Counted from the first letter of the stretch, positions 33,133 to 42,181 are shown. The stretch: DNA of 64,000 nucleotides from JAFAYN01 sp963733105 (GCA_963733105.1 CAVTCB010000005.1:682001-746000); one strand, 5' to 3'. The notes: a model not told the origin generated them from the letters alone. Made by a program: numbers and translations.

Positions 33133-34211
33133 CCGCGCGCTCCTTCCTCGTAGAGGGCGACGGCCGGGCGGCGCACCGACTCGATGGGGGAGAGCGCCAC
33201 CTCCACCAGCTCCGCCGCCAGGGCCCGCAGGGCGGGCTCCTCCGCGAGCGCAGGGGCGCGGAGCGCCTCCCCCGCCGCCGCGTTGATCCGCCCGAGCACG
33301 CGCTCCAGCGCGCCCCCGGTGCGGAAGCGGAGGATGGCGCGCTCCACCTCCACCTCCGGGGTCGCCCCGCGCGGGGCGCGGAGGAGGAGGCCGAGCCACG
33401 CCGCGTCCCCCGGGTGCAGCTCCAGGTGCTCCACCACCAGGGCGCTGGTCTTCCCCTCCCGCAGGTCCGATCCCGGGGCGCCGCGCCCCTTGTCGCCGTA
33501 CAGGTCCAGCACGTCGTCCTGGAGCTGGAAGAGGAGCCCCAGCGTGCGGAAGGCGTCCGCGAGCGGGCGGGCCTCCTCGTCGGGGCGGCCGGCCAGGAGA
33601 GCCGCCCCCCGCACCGCGAGCGCGAAGAGCGCCCCCGTCTTCCCCTCGGCCACGGCACGCCAGGTGCCCCACTCCACCCGCTCGCAGGCGGACAGGCCCA
33701 GCTCCGCGGCCTGCCCCCGCACCACGGCGGCGGCGTGCCCGGCGAGCGCCCGCGCCAGCGCCCAGCGCGTCCCGTCCGGGGCGGGGAGGTGGTCCAGCGC
33801 CAGGTAGGGGAGCATCAGGAGGAGGTCGCCCGCGTTGACGGCCTGGGCCGCGCCGTGCAGCGCCCACACCGTGGGGCGGCCGCGGCGCACCGCGTCGCCG
33901 TCCTGCAGGTCGTCGTGCACCAGGGTGGCGTTGTGGAGGAGCTCGCAGGCGGCGGCCCACGCCACCCCCGTCTCCCGCGGCTCCCCCAGCGCCTCCAGCG
34001 CGGCCAGCGCCAGCCGGGCGCGGACGCGCTTCCCCCCCGTGGCCAGGTGCTCGCGGACGATGAACCCCGCCGGGTCGCCTCCGGCCTCGGCGGCCAGGCG
34101 GTCCATCAGCGCCTCCACCTCGGCGAGGCAGCGCGTGGAGCGGAGCGGCGACGTGCCCGCCCGCGCGCGCCGGGGAGCGATCTCGACGGCCAGCCGGCCC
34201 GGAGGAGTCAT
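33129..34211 (-). CDS. crtE: Geranylgeranyl diphosphate synthase (polyprenyl synthetase)
   Basis: The 360-residue protein carries the first Asp-rich motif in LLHNATLVHDDLQDGDAVRRG, the second in QLQDDVLDLYGDKG, and GGKRVRARLAL near residue 60. It supplies geranylgeranyl diphosphate to CrtB. The N-terminal 25 residues (Arg-rich) are unusual and may reflect a later true start. It is the first gene of the minus-strand crtE-crtI-crtB run, with four-base overlaps at each junction. The upstream 76-bp gap holds the candidate CarH operator. A farnesyl or longer-chain specificity cannot be excluded from sequence alone. Confidence 0.9.
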   Translation of the reverse strand: MTPPGRLAVEIAPRRARAGTSPLRSTRCLAEVEALMDRLAAEAGGDPAGFIVREHLATGGKRVRARLALAALEALGEPRETGVAWAAACELLHNATLVHDDLQDGDAVRRGRPTVWALHGAAQAVNAGDLLLMLPYLALDHLPAPDGTRWALARALAGHAAAVVRGQAAELGLSACERVEWGTWRAVAEGKTGALFALAVRGAALLAGRPDEEARPLADAFRTLGLLFQLQDDVLDLYGDKGRGAPGSDLREGKTSALVVEHLELHPGDAAWLGLLLRAPRGATPEVEVERAILRFRTGGALERVLGRINAAAGEALRAPALAEEPALRALAAELVEVALSPIESVRRPAVALYEEGARG

Positions 34212-34232
34212 GAGGTCTCTTTCGCCACGGGG

Positions 34233-34273
34233 TTGTACATTGGACAAACATTGTGCATGCGAGATCCGTGCAC
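34233..34273 (-). promoter_or_regulatory. Candidate CarH operator upstream of crtE
   Basis: TACATTGGACA (34236-34246) is followed directly by AACATTGTGCA (34247-34257), an 11-bp direct repeat. In addition TTGTGCA (34251-34257) and TGCACAA pair as an inverted repeat. CarH tetramers are known to contact tandem 11-bp repeats that overlap the promoter. The site is the only AT-richer stretch in the gap before crtE. Confidence 0.55.
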
Positions 34274-34287
34274 AAGTGTCCGCGCCG

Positions 34288-35514
34288 TCACCCCGCCCCC
34301 GCCAGCGCGCGCAGGAGCCGCACCCCCTCGGCCCCCGCCGCCGCCCCCGCCAGCCGGGCCCGCAGCCGCGGGGAGGCCGCGGCGAAGAAGCGCCCCATGG
34401 TCCGCGCCAGCCGGCGCGCGGGGAGGCGGTCGGAGAGGTACCCCGCCCACTCCTCCTCCGGGAGGCGGAAGAAGGCGGCGAAGAACGCCCGCGTCTCCGC
34501 CGCGTCCAGCCGGAGGAGCGCCTCCATCCCGAAGCGGAAGAGGGCGTGCCGGCGGCGCCGGTCCGCGGGCCAGAGCGCCTCCCACGCCGCGCGCGAGGCG
34601 CGCGCCGGGTCCGCGCCCTCCCTCCCCAGCTCCCCCGCCAGCGCGTCCGCCAGCACGGGCGCCGCGGCCAGCGTGCGGGCCAGGAGGTAGCCCGTGGCGG
34701 GGTGCACCATCCCCGCCGCCCCCCCGAACCCCACCGTCCGCTGCCGCGGGTCCGGGAGGGCGCCCCCCATGGGGATCCAGCACCGCTCGTGCTCCCCCTC
34801 CTCCGCGCGCACGCCCAGCGCCTCCAGGCGGGCGCGGAGCCGCGCCTCCAGCACGCCGAACGGCACCGCGGGGCGGCCCACCAGCACCGTCTCCTCCAGG
34901 AAGACCGAGCCGTCGGGGAGGGGGAGGGCGTACAGGAAGGTGGGGGCGGGGGAGGGGGGGAGGCCGGGGTCGCTCCATTCCATCAGCGTCGCCCGGCCGG
35001 GGTCCACCCCCGGGACCGGCCCGGGCACCGCCAGCCCGAACGCGGTCTGGAACCCCTGCGGCGGCGCGTCCGCGCGCCGGACCCCCACGGGGCGGTGCCC
35101 CGACGCGTCCACCACCACCCGCGCCGCCGCCTCGCCCCCCTCCGCGAGCCGCACCGTGGAGCCGGCGGCGCCGTGCCGGACCTCCGCCGCCGTGCCCGCG
35201 ACCGCGAGGACGCCCGCGCGCTCGCAGCGCTCGTGCAGCGCCGCCGCCAGCGCGTCCCGGTCCACGCGCACGTAGGCGCGGGGGAGGACGCGGCGCCCCG
35301 CCTCGCCGCACTCCACCACCGCTTCCGGCCAGCGCGCCGCGACGGGGACGGGGAGCTCCGCCCCCTCCAGCTCGTCCGCCCAGGCGCCGTACTGCGCCGG
35401 CCACCGGGGCGGCCCCGGCGGCCCGAGCACGCCCACCCGGAGCCCGCGCGCGCCGAGCGCGGCGGCGGCGGCCATGCCGGCGGGACCCTTGCCGAGGACC
35501 AGCGCGTCGAGCAT
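34288..35514 (-). CDS. crtY: Lycopene cyclase (CrtL/CrtY-type FAD protein)
   Basis: The 408-residue protein begins MLDALVLGKGPAGMAAAAALG (dinucleotide motif) and contains YGAWADELEG, VVDASGHRPVGV, LYALPLPDGSVFLEETVLVG with the FLEET cyclase motif, and GGAAGMVHPATGYLLARTL. These are the landmarks of beta-cyclases that close one or both ends of lycopene. With CrtC and CrtD present, a one-ended (gamma-carotene) product is plausible. It is transcribed toward crtE and diverges from crtC. The gene symbol is by type; whether it is mono- or bicyclic needs biochemistry. Confidence 0.88.
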   Translation of the reverse strand: MLDALVLGKGPAGMAAAAALGARGLRVGVLGPPGPPRWPAQYGAWADELEGAELPVPVAARWPEAVVECGEAGRRVLPRAYVRVDRDALAAALHERCERAGVLAVAGTAAEVRHGAAGSTVRLAEGGEAAARVVVDASGHRPVGVRRADAPPQGFQTAFGLAVPGPVPGVDPGRATLMEWSDPGLPPSPAPTFLYALPLPDGSVFLEETVLVGRPAVPFGVLEARLRARLEALGVRAEEGEHERCWIPMGGALPDPRQRTVGFGGAAGMVHPATGYLLARTLAAAPVLADALAGELGREGADPARASRAAWEALWPADRRRRHALFRFGMEALLRLDAAETRAFFAAFFRLPEEEWAGYLSDRLPARRLARTMGRFFAAASPRLRARLAGAAAGAEGVRLLRALAGAG

Positions 35515-35535
35515 CGCTTCCGGGGGAGGGGGACT

Positions 35536-35564
35536 TTGCACGAACCCTGGACAGGGACTATAGT
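35536..35564 (+). promoter_or_regulatory. Sigma-70-like promoter of the crtC operon
   Basis: TTGCAC (35536-35541), exactly 17 bp, then TATAGT (35559-35564), about 38 bp before the crtC ATG. Confidence 0.6.
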
Positions 35565-35601
35565 TCGCCGCCGGGGACGGGTGCAACGACGGGGCCACGG
35601 A

Positions 35602-36711
35602 ATGATCGACATCGGGAGCACGGACCGGGAAACGGACGCTGGACACCTCCGCGCGCCGGGGGGGTTCGCCTGGTGGTACGCGGACGTGGTCACCCCCCAG
35701 GGCGACGGCGTGGTGCTGATCTGGGCGTTCGGGCTCCCCTTCCTCCCCGGGTACGCGGACGCCGCCCGCCGCGGCTCCCCGCAGCTTCCCGCGGACCGCC
35801 CCTCGGTGAACGTGGTGGCCTACGAGCGCGGCGTTCCCACGGTGTACCTCCTCCAGGAGTACGGGGCCGGCGACGCGGACCCGCCGGACGCCGGCGGCAC
35901 CCAGCGGATCGGGCGCTGCCGCTTCACGCGGAGGGTGGAGGGCGGGACGCTGCGCCTGGAGGCGGAGCTGGACTGTCCCCTCCCCGGCTCGCGGGAGCGG
36001 CTGACCGGGACGGTGCGCGTGGAGGGCGCGGCCCGCGCCGCGGACCCCGGGGCGGTGGACCTCGCCCCCCACCTGTGGACCCCGCTGAGCGGCCCCGCCA
36101 CCGGGAGCGCGACGCTGCGCCACGGCAGCCGCGAGGTGGCGCGGGTGCGGGGGAGGGCGTACCACGACCGCAACGCCGGGAGCGTCCCCCTCCACGAGCT
36201 GGGGATCGCGTGGTGGGCGTGGGGGCGCTTCCCGCTGCGGGGGCGCGAGGTGGTGTACTACCTCCTCTGGCCCGAGAGCGGTGGCGACCCGGAGTGCATC
36301 GGGCTCGTCGTGGGGGAGGACGGCGCCACGGAGCGCGTCGACCTCCGCGTGGAGCCCGGGGTGGAGCGCCGCTCCCCCGCGGGGCTCCCGTACCCGGAGC
36401 GCCTCCGCCTCCACGCCGCGGACGGCGGGCGCTGGCTGGACGTCCGCCACCTCCGCGTGGTGGACGACGGGCCGTTCTACCTGCGCTTCCTGTCGGAGGG
36501 GGCCACGCCGGGGGGGGAGCACGCGGCGGGGTGGGGGGAGCTGTGCGTCCCCGACCGGGTGGACCTCCCCTTCCACCGCCCCTTCGTGCGGATGCGCGTG
36601 CACCGGGTGGGCGGGCCCAACTCGCTCTGGCTCCCGTTGTTCACCGGGCCGCGCGAGGACCGGGTCGCCCGCCTCTTCCGGCACGCCCTCTCCCGGGGAA
36701 GGGCCGGGTGA
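35602..36711 (+). CDS. crtC: Carotenoid 1,2-hydratase
   Basis: The 369-residue protein contains AWWYADVVTPQGDGVVLIWAFGLPFLPGY (in part), RAYHDRNAGSVPLHELGIAW, WAWGRFPL and YLLWPESGG. These match the catalytic tract of CrtC hydratases, which add water to the psi end of acyclic or monocyclic carotenoids to give a 1-hydroxy group. There is no signal peptide. It is first in a plus-strand operon with a glycosyltransferase, an acyltransferase and crtD, all overlapping by a few bases, so the hydroxyl is the likely attachment point for the sugar. Confidence 0.92.
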   Translation: MIDIGSTDRETDAGHLRAPGGFAWWYADVVTPQGDGVVLIWAFGLPFLPGYADAARRGSPQLPADRPSVNVVAYERGVPTVYLLQEYGAGDADPPDAGGTQRIGRCRFTRRVEGGTLRLEAELDCPLPGSRERLTGTVRVEGAARAADPGAVDLAPHLWTPLSGPATGSATLRHGSREVARVRGRAYHDRNAGSVPLHELGIAWWAWGRFPLRGREVVYYLLWPESGGDPECIGLVVGEDGATERVDLRVEPGVERRSPAGLPYPERLRLHAADGGRWLDVRHLRVVDDGPFYLRFLSEGATPGGEHAAGWGELCVPDRVDLPFHRPFVRMRVHRVGGPNSLWLPLFTGPREDRVARLFRHALSRGRAG

Positions 36712-37841
36712 CCGCCTGGCTCCTCCTGGCCCTCCCGGCGCTCGGGGTGCTGGGGATCGCCGCCCTCAACGTCGCGGCCTGGCCGCGGGGGCGCCCCGGC
36801 GGGCGCATCCCCGGGCGCGTCTCCGTGTGCGTCCCCGCCCGCGACGAGGCCGCCGGCATCGAGCGCTGCGTGCGCGCCGTGCTGGCCGGCACCCGCGCCC
36901 CCGACGAGGTGCTGGTCTACGACGACGGCTCCACCGACGGCACGGGAGAGGTCGTCGCGCGCCTCGCCGCGGAGGACGCGCGGGTGCGGCTCCTCCCCGG
37001 CGTCCCGCTCCCCGCCGGGTGGGTGGGGAAGCCGCACGCCTGCCACCGCCTGGCCGCCGAGGCGTCCGGCGACGTCCTGCTCTTCCTGGACGCGGACACC
37101 GTCGCCTCCCCGGAGTGCCTGGCGCGCGTCGGCTCGCTCCTGGAGGGGATGCGCGCGGACGTGGTGACCGCCGCGCCGCGGCAGGTGGCGGGGAGCTTCG
37201 CCGAGCGGCTGGTGATCCCCCTGCTGCACCTCTCCTACCTCGCCTGGCTCCCCCTCCCGCTGGTGTGGCGCTCCCGCGACCCCCGCTTCCTGGTGGCCAG
37301 CGGACAGCTCCTGGCCGTCCGCCGCTCCGCCCTGGACGCGGCCGGCGGGTGGGCCGCCGTGCGCGCCGAGGTGGTGGACGACATGGCCTTCTGCCGCCGG
37401 GTCAAGCGGGCCGGGCTGCGCGTGGTGTTCGCGGACGGGCACCGCATGGCGAGCTGCCGCATGTACCGCGGGTGGCGCCCGCTCTGGGAGGGGTTCTCCA
37501 AGAACCTGTACGAGGGCGTGGGCGCCCGCCCGGCCGGGCTCGCCGCCGTGGTGCTCCTGCACGTCGGGGTCTTCCTCCTTCCCTACGCCGGCCTCGCCGC
37601 CGCGCTCGCGGGCGCCTCCGGCCTCCTGGCCCCCGCCGCCGCCGGCGTGGGCGCCAACCTGGCGCTGCGCGCCCTCCTCGCCGCGCGCTTCCGCCAGCCC
37701 GCGGAGGGGGTGCTCCTCCACCCCCTCGCCGTCCTCGTCCTGCTCGCCGTCGCCCTCAACTCCTTCCGCTGGTCGCGGCGGGGCGCCATCCGCTGGCGCG
37801 ACCGGACGTACCCGGCCCGCGCCGCCCGCGCCGCCCCGTGA
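36708..37841 (+). CDS. GT2-family carotenoid glycosyltransferase (CruC/CrtQ-like)
   Basis: The 377-residue protein starts at a GTG overlapping the crtC stop. It has an N-terminal membrane helix (MTAWLLLALPALGVLGIAAL), the GT-A fold with VSVCVPARDEAAGIERCVRA, YDDGSTDGT, LLFLDADT (DxD) and EVVDDMAFCRRVKRAG, and two to three C-terminal membrane helices (VVLLHVGVFLLPYAGLAAAL). Membrane GT2 enzymes of this sort glycosylate hydroxy-carotenoids (CruC in green sulfur bacteria). The position between crtC and the acyltransferase supports this. The sugar is unknown. Confidence 0.82.
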   Translation: MTAWLLLALPALGVLGIAALNVAAWPRGRPGGRIPGRVSVCVPARDEAAGIERCVRAVLAGTRAPDEVLVYDDGSTDGTGEVVARLAAEDARVRLLPGVPLPAGWVGKPHACHRLAAEASGDVLLFLDADTVASPECLARVGSLLEGMRADVVTAAPRQVAGSFAERLVIPLLHLSYLAWLPLPLVWRSRDPRFLVASGQLLAVRRSALDAAGGWAAVRAEVVDDMAFCRRVKRAGLRVVFADGHRMASCRMYRGWRPLWEGFSKNLYEGVGARPAGLAAVVLLHVGVFLLPYAGLAAALAGASGLLAPAAAGVGANLALRALLAARFRQPAEGVLLHPLAVLVLLAVALNSFRWSRRGAIRWRDRTYPARAARAAP

Positions 37842-38569
37842 CCCCCGGCGCGCTCCGCACCCCCTGGCTCCTGGCTCTGGCGCGGCGGTACGCCCGCCGC
37901 AGGCTGGCGCGCGGGCTGGACGGGCTTCGCGCCGGCGGGGTGGAGGAGGCGCGGAGCGAGGCCGCCCGGCGCCCCGTGATCCTGGCCGCCAACCACGTCT
38001 CCTGGTGGGACCCGTTCCTGGTGGTCGCACTGGACGAAGCGCTGGGGACCGAGGGATACGCCCTGATGGACTCCGCCAACCTGGGCGGGCTCCCCTTCTT
38101 CGCGCGGCTCGGCGCCCTCCCGCTGGACCGCTCCGCCCCCGCGCGGACGCGCGCCGGCTTGCGCGCCGCCGCCGCGCTCCTGGACCGCCCCGGGCGCGCC
38201 GTGTGGATGTTCCCGCAGGGGCGGCTCCGCCCCGCGCACCTCCGCCCGCTCGGCCTCCGGCCCGGGATCGCCCTGCTGGCGCGCCTCGCCCCGGGGGCCG
38301 CGGTGCTCCCCGTCGCCCTCCAGTACGCCTTCGGGGAGCACCCCGCCCCCGCCGCCCTGGTCCGCTTCGGCGTCCCCATCCCCCCGGAGGCCGCGCGCTC
38401 GGAGGAGGGGACCGCGCTGCTGGAGCGGGCGCTGGAGGAGGGGCTGCGCGCGATCGACGCCTCCCTCGCCGGGGAGGCGCCCCCGCTCCCCGAGCTGGTC
38501 CCCTCCCGGCTGCGCCGCCCCGACCGGGGGGTCGGCCCGCGCGTCCTGGGGGCGCTCCCCCGTGGCTGA
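37838..38569 (+). CDS. Acyltransferase (PlsC/LPLAT-like), probable carotenoid-glycoside acylation
   Basis: The 243-residue protein starts at GTG 37838, overlapping the glycosyltransferase stop. It has the catalytic motif NHVSWWDPFLV (NHxxxxD, block I), PFFARLGALPLDRS (block II), and MFPQGRLRPAHLRPLGLRPG (block III, with PQG in place of the common PEGT). PlsC-like enzymes move fatty acyl groups to glycerol-phosphate, but in green sulfur bacteria CruD acylates the carotenoid sugar. The gene order crtC, glycosyltransferase, acyltransferase, crtD makes the second role more likely here. This is inference. Confidence 0.8.
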   Translation: MTPGALRTPWLLALARRYARRRLARGLDGLRAGGVEEARSEAARRPVILAANHVSWWDPFLVVALDEALGTEGYALMDSANLGGLPFFARLGALPLDRSAPARTRAGLRAAAALLDRPGRAVWMFPQGRLRPAHLRPLGLRPGIALLARLAPGAAVLPVALQYAFGEHPAPAALVRFGVPIPPEAARSEEGTALLERALEEGLRAIDASLAGEAPPLPELVPSRLRRPDRGVGPRVLGALPRG

Positions 38570-40064
38570 CGTCCTGGTGGTGGGCGCCGGCGTCGGCGGC
38601 CTTGCCGCCGCGGTGCACCTGGCCGCGCGCGGCCTGGAGGTGGAGGTGCTGGAGGCCTCCGACCGCCCCGGGGGGAAGCTGGGCGTCCGCGTGGTCGACG
38701 GGGTGGAGGTGGACACCGGGCCCAGCGTCCTCACCCTCCCCGACGCCCTGGACCGCGCCCTCCGCGCCGCCGGCACCTCCCTGGCCGACGAGCTGACGCT
38801 GCGCGAGCCGCGCCCCTCCTTCCGCTACCTGTACGCCGACGGCGCCGCGGTGGACGTGTACCCGCGCCCGGAGGAGACCCTCGCCTCCGTGGAGCGCGCC
38901 CTGGGCCCCGCCGCCGCCGCCGAGCTGGAGGCGTTCCTGGCCTACGCCCGGCGCGTCTGGGAGGCCGCCGCCCCGCACTTCGTCTTCGGCCCCGCGCCGT
39001 CGCCCGCGTCGCTGGCGGGGATGGGCCCCGCCGCGCTCCTGGCGCTGGCCCGCATCGACCCGCTGCGGCGGATGTGGGGCGCCATCCGCTCCCGCGTCCG
39101 CTCCCCGCACCTGCGGATGCTCCTGGCCCGCTACGCCACCTACAACGGCTCCGACCCGCGCCGCGCCCCCGCCACCCTGAGCTGCATCGCCCACGTGGAG
39201 CTGGGCCTGGGCGGCTACGGGGTGGAGGGGGGGATGTACGGGGTGGCGCGCGCCCTGGTGCGCGCCGCGGAGCGGCTGGGCGTGCGCGTCCACTACGGCG
39301 CCCGCGTGGAGCGCCTGGCGGAGCGGAGCGGCGGCGGGTGGGACGTGTCCACCTCCGACGGCCGGACGCGCGCCGCCCGGGCCGTGGTGGCCAACGCCGA
39401 CGCCGCGCACGTCCTGGCCGACCTCCTCCCCCCGGCGCGGAGGCGCCGCGCCCCCGGCGCGCTCTCCATGTCCGGGTGGACCGGCGTCCTGCGCGCCCGC
39501 CGGCGCGCCGGGGAGGGGGCGCGCGTCGCCCACACCGTGCTCTTCCCGCGCGACTACCTGGAGGAGTTCGCCGACGTGTTCGACCGCGACCGCCCCCCCG
39601 CCGACCCCACCGTGTACCTGTGCGCCCAGGAGGCGTGCCACGCCCGCGCCGGGTGGCCGGGGCACGAGCCCGTCTTCGCCATGGCGAACGCCCCCGCCGA
39701 GCCCGCGGGCCGCCCCCGCGACCCCGCGGCGTGGGACGGCCTGAGGGAGCGCGTGCTCGCCCGGCTGGACGCCGCCGGGCTCCGCGACCCCGACGACGCG
39801 CTCGTCTGGGAGCGCACCCCCGCCGGCCTCGCCGCCGAGTTCCCGGGGAGCCGGGGCGCCATCTACGGCGCCGCCTCCAACTCCCCGCTCGCCGCCTTCC
39901 GCCGCCCCGCCAACCGGATCACGGGCGTCCCGGGCGTGTACCTGGCCTCCGGGAGCGCGCACCCCGGCGGCGGCGTTCCCCTGTGCATCCTCTCGGGGGA
40001 GGCCGCCGCGCGCGCGCTCCTGGACGACCTGGGAGATTCATCCACGAGGAGGCGGGCGGTATGA
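38562..40064 (+). CDS. crtD: Carotenoid 3,4-desaturase (CrtD-type, CrtI family)
   Basis: The 500-residue FAD protein starts MADVLVVGAGVGGLAAAVHL at a GTG inside the acyltransferase gene. It contains ASDRPGGKLGVRVVDGVEVD, TGPSVLTLPD, RYATYNGSDPRRAPATLSCI, and ends GVYLASGSAHPGGGVPLCIL. The YNGSDP region and the HPGGGVP tail are typical of CrtD-like enzymes that desaturate 1-hydroxycarotenoids at the 3,4 bond. It would act after CrtC. It is clearly different from the CrtI at 31613. The last gene of the operon, at 40061, overlaps it by ATGA. Confidence 0.88.
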   Translation: MADVLVVGAGVGGLAAAVHLAARGLEVEVLEASDRPGGKLGVRVVDGVEVDTGPSVLTLPDALDRALRAAGTSLADELTLREPRPSFRYLYADGAAVDVYPRPEETLASVERALGPAAAAELEAFLAYARRVWEAAAPHFVFGPAPSPASLAGMGPAALLALARIDPLRRMWGAIRSRVRSPHLRMLLARYATYNGSDPRRAPATLSCIAHVELGLGGYGVEGGMYGVARALVRAAERLGVRVHYGARVERLAERSGGGWDVSTSDGRTRAARAVVANADAAHVLADLLPPARRRRAPGALSMSGWTGVLRARRRAGEGARVAHTVLFPRDYLEEFADVFDRDRPPADPTVYLCAQEACHARAGWPGHEPVFAMANAPAEPAGRPRDPAAWDGLRERVLARLDAAGLRDPDDALVWERTPAGLAAEFPGSRGAIYGAASNSPLAAFRRPANRITGVPGVYLASGSAHPGGGVPLCILSGEAAARALLDDLGDSSTRRRAV

Positions 40065-40816
40065 TCCGACGTGCGAGGGCGGGCGTGGCGGCCGCGGCGG
40101 TGCTCCTGGTGGGCGCCGCCGCCCCGGCCGGGGGCGGGGAGGCGTGGACCGGCTCCTTCGCCATGCGGCTCGACCTGGCGAGCACCACCCGCATCCCGCT
40201 CCTGGGCGGGCAGCGGAGCGTCACCACCAGCCTCCTCCTGGTGGACGTGGAGCGCGCGGGCGACGGGTGGACGCAGCGACACCGGGTGTGCGGCGTGCGG
40301 GTGACCGGGTCGTCGGTGGCGCGGATGACCGTCCCCGCCGCGTTCGTGCGGGGGCTCCCGGTGCGGCGCTACCCGGCCGTGCTGCGCGACTCGGTGGGCT
40401 CCGTGCGCTACTCGGCCGACATGGGAGTGGAGGCCATCGGGTTCGACCCCGCGGCCACGGGCGGCGTCCTGCCTTCGCGCGCCGGGGACCCGGGGGTGCG
40501 CGACTCCGACGGCGACGGGCGGCCGGGGGCCACCATCGAGCTGCGGGTGCCCGCCGCGCGGGCGAAGCTGTTCATCGTGCAGCGGTCGCACCTGGTGCTG
40601 AGCGGGCGGGAGGTGTCGCCGGACCGCATCGAGGGGGGGGTGAAGGTGCTGGTGCAGGAGCAGCGCACGCTGGGGGCGGAGCCGGGATTCTTCGCGCGGA
40701 CGCCGTCGATCCGGCCGGACCCGGGGCGGAGCGGGTTCGTGCTGGCGCGGGCTCCGGGGGTTCGTAGTTGCGAGGAGCTTCTGCGGGCGGCGCCGGGGCT
40801 GTTTCCGGGGTCTTGA
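40061..40816 (+). CDS. Secreted hypothetical protein at the end of the carotenoid operon
   Basis: The 251-residue protein has an N-terminal signal (RARAGVAAAAVLLVGAAAPA) and a beta-rich body: AWTGSFAMRLDLASTTRIPL, SLLLVDVERAGDGWTQRHRV, and a Ca-type loop VRDSDGDGRPGATIELRVPA near residue 150. Only two Cys are conserved-looking (RVCGV and RSCEEL). It overlaps the crtD stop by ATGA, so it is part of the same operon. A role in handling or placing carotenoid in the envelope is possible but has no direct support. I do not recognise a family. Confidence 0.6.
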   Translation: MIRRARAGVAAAAVLLVGAAAPAGGGEAWTGSFAMRLDLASTTRIPLLGGQRSVTTSLLLVDVERAGDGWTQRHRVCGVRVTGSSVARMTVPAAFVRGLPVRRYPAVLRDSVGSVRYSADMGVEAIGFDPAATGGVLPSRAGDPGVRDSDGDGRPGATIELRVPAARAKLFIVQRSHLVLSGREVSPDRIEGGVKVLVQEQRTLGAEPGFFARTPSIRPDPGRSGFVLARAPGVRSCEELLRAAPGLFPGS

Positions 40817-40827
40817 AGGTCGGTGGC

Positions 40828-40980
40828 GGGGCCGCTCCGGAGCCCGGCAAACGGCGCCGGTCTCCTGCGCGGGGGCGGTGAGCCTCGCGAAACAGCCGCG
40901 AGTCTCCCCGCCCCGGAGTGAGCCACCGGAAACAGCCCCGGTGTCTCCCTCCGAGAAGATCTTACGGGTACGGCGGAACT
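40828..40980 (+). repeat. Triple-hairpin dispersed element, copy 3
   Basis: The stems are CCGGC/GCCGG, CTCGCG/CGCGAG and CACCGG/CCGGTG with AAAC loops. The tail is AGATCTTACGGGTACGG. Like copies 1 and 2 it lies just past a plus-strand stop codon. Confidence 0.8.
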
Positions 40981-41023
40981 GCGGGACGGCAGGGGGCCTC
41001 GCGGCTCCGGAGCGCGCCTTCGG

Positions 41024-41255
41024 ACCCCCCACCCCCGGCCCCTCCCCCACAAGGGGGGAGGGGAGCACGACACGTCGGACGGTGAGGATCGAAGCGTGGA
41101 GATGCCCCTCCCCCGGAACGGGGGAGGGTGGCGAGCCCGAAGCGAGCCGGGTGGGGGCGCGCGGAGGCTACCGCCGGCAGATCCTCACCCCGAAGTTGGA
41201 TCCAGGTGGTTCTCCCCTCCCCCGCTTGCGGGGGAGGGGCGGGGGTGGGGGGCGT
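41024..41255. repeat. Cluster of REP-like G/C palindromes
   Basis: CCCCTCCCCCACAAGGGGGG at 41038-41057 and TCCCCCGCTTGCGGGGGAGG at 41218-41237 are palindromes of the type also seen at 9025 and 21966. No gene is apparent between 40817 and 41278. Confidence 0.65.
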
Positions 41256-41278
41256 CCGAGGCCGCGCCGGGAGTTGGC

Positions 41279-42181
41279 CTACTCCACCCTCCTCCACGTC
41301 TCCTTCGTGATCCCCTGCCGCAGCTCCGGCATCCGCGCCCACGGGTCCTTTCGCCTGCGCGCCAGCTCCGGCACCGTCCGCACGGTGAACTCGCCGGGCG
41401 TCGTGTCCGGGCCCAGCTCGTCCCACTCCAGGGGGAAGGAGACCGGCGCGCCCGGGCGGGAGCGGGTGGAGTAGGCCGCCACCGCGCTCGCGCTCCACCC
41501 GTTGCGCAGGTAGTCCACGTAGATCTTCCCCGCGCGCTCCTCCTTGGACGAGCGGGTCAGGAAGCGCCCCGGCTCCTCGCGCGCCAGCGCCTCCGCCACC
41601 CGCCGCGAGAGCTCGCGCAGCTCGTCCCACCCCTGGCGGCGGGCGATCGGGGCGACCACGTGCAGCCCCTTCCCGCCGCTGGTCTTCACGAAGCTCTCCA
41701 GCCCCGCCCGCGCCAGCACCTCCCGCGTCCGGCGGGCCGCGCCCACCACCTCCGCCCAGGCCACCTCCGGCGCCGGGTCCAGGTCCAGGATCATCCGGTC
41801 CGGACGGTCCAGCCGGTCGCGGCGCGCCCCCCACACGTGCAGCTCCAGCACCCCCATCTGCACCAGAGACACCACCGCCGCCAGCGAGTCCGCCACCAGG
41901 TACGTCTCCTCCTCCCCCTCCACCGGCACCTTCACCCGCCCCAGCGCGCGCGGCGTCCCCTTCCCGGCGCGCCGCTGGTAGAAGCACTCCGTCTCCTGCC
42001 CCGCCGGGCAGCGCACCAGCGTCAGCGGGCGCCCCTTCAGGTGCGGGAGCTCCAGCTCCGCCACCGCCGCGTGGTACTCCGCCAGCTCCCGCTTGGTGAT
42101 CCCCTGTCCCGGGTACAGCACCCGGTCCGGGTGCGTCACCCTCACTCCGGCGATCTCCGCCGCCTCTTCGCTCCGCGCCAT
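41279..42181 (-). CDS. Stand-alone LigD polymerase (PrimPol-type) domain protein
   Basis: The 300-residue protein contains VTHPDRVLYPGQGITKRELA, ECFYQRRAGKGTP, SLVQMGVLELHVWGARRDRL with DRPDRMILDLDPAP (catalytic Asp pair), TSGGKGLHVVAPI, GKIYVDYLRNGWSASAVAAY and SFPLEWDEL. These are the full set for the polymerase domain of LigD, which fills gaps in non-homologous end joining. The ligase and nuclease domains are absent here, so the NHEJ ligase and Ku must be elsewhere. It diverges from a Rad52-like gene, giving a small DNA-repair locus. Confidence 0.92.
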   Translation of the reverse strand: MARSEEAAEIAGVRVTHPDRVLYPGQGITKRELAEYHAAVAELELPHLKGRPLTLVRCPAGQETECFYQRRAGKGTPRALGRVKVPVEGEEETYLVADSLAAVVSLVQMGVLELHVWGARRDRLDRPDRMILDLDPAPEVAWAEVVGAARRTREVLARAGLESFVKTSGGKGLHVVAPIARRQGWDELRELSRRVAEALAREEPGRFLTRSSKEERAGKIYVDYLRNGWSASAVAAYSTRSRPGAPVSFPLEWDELGPDTTPGEFTVRTVPELARRRKDPWARMPELRQGITKETWRRVE

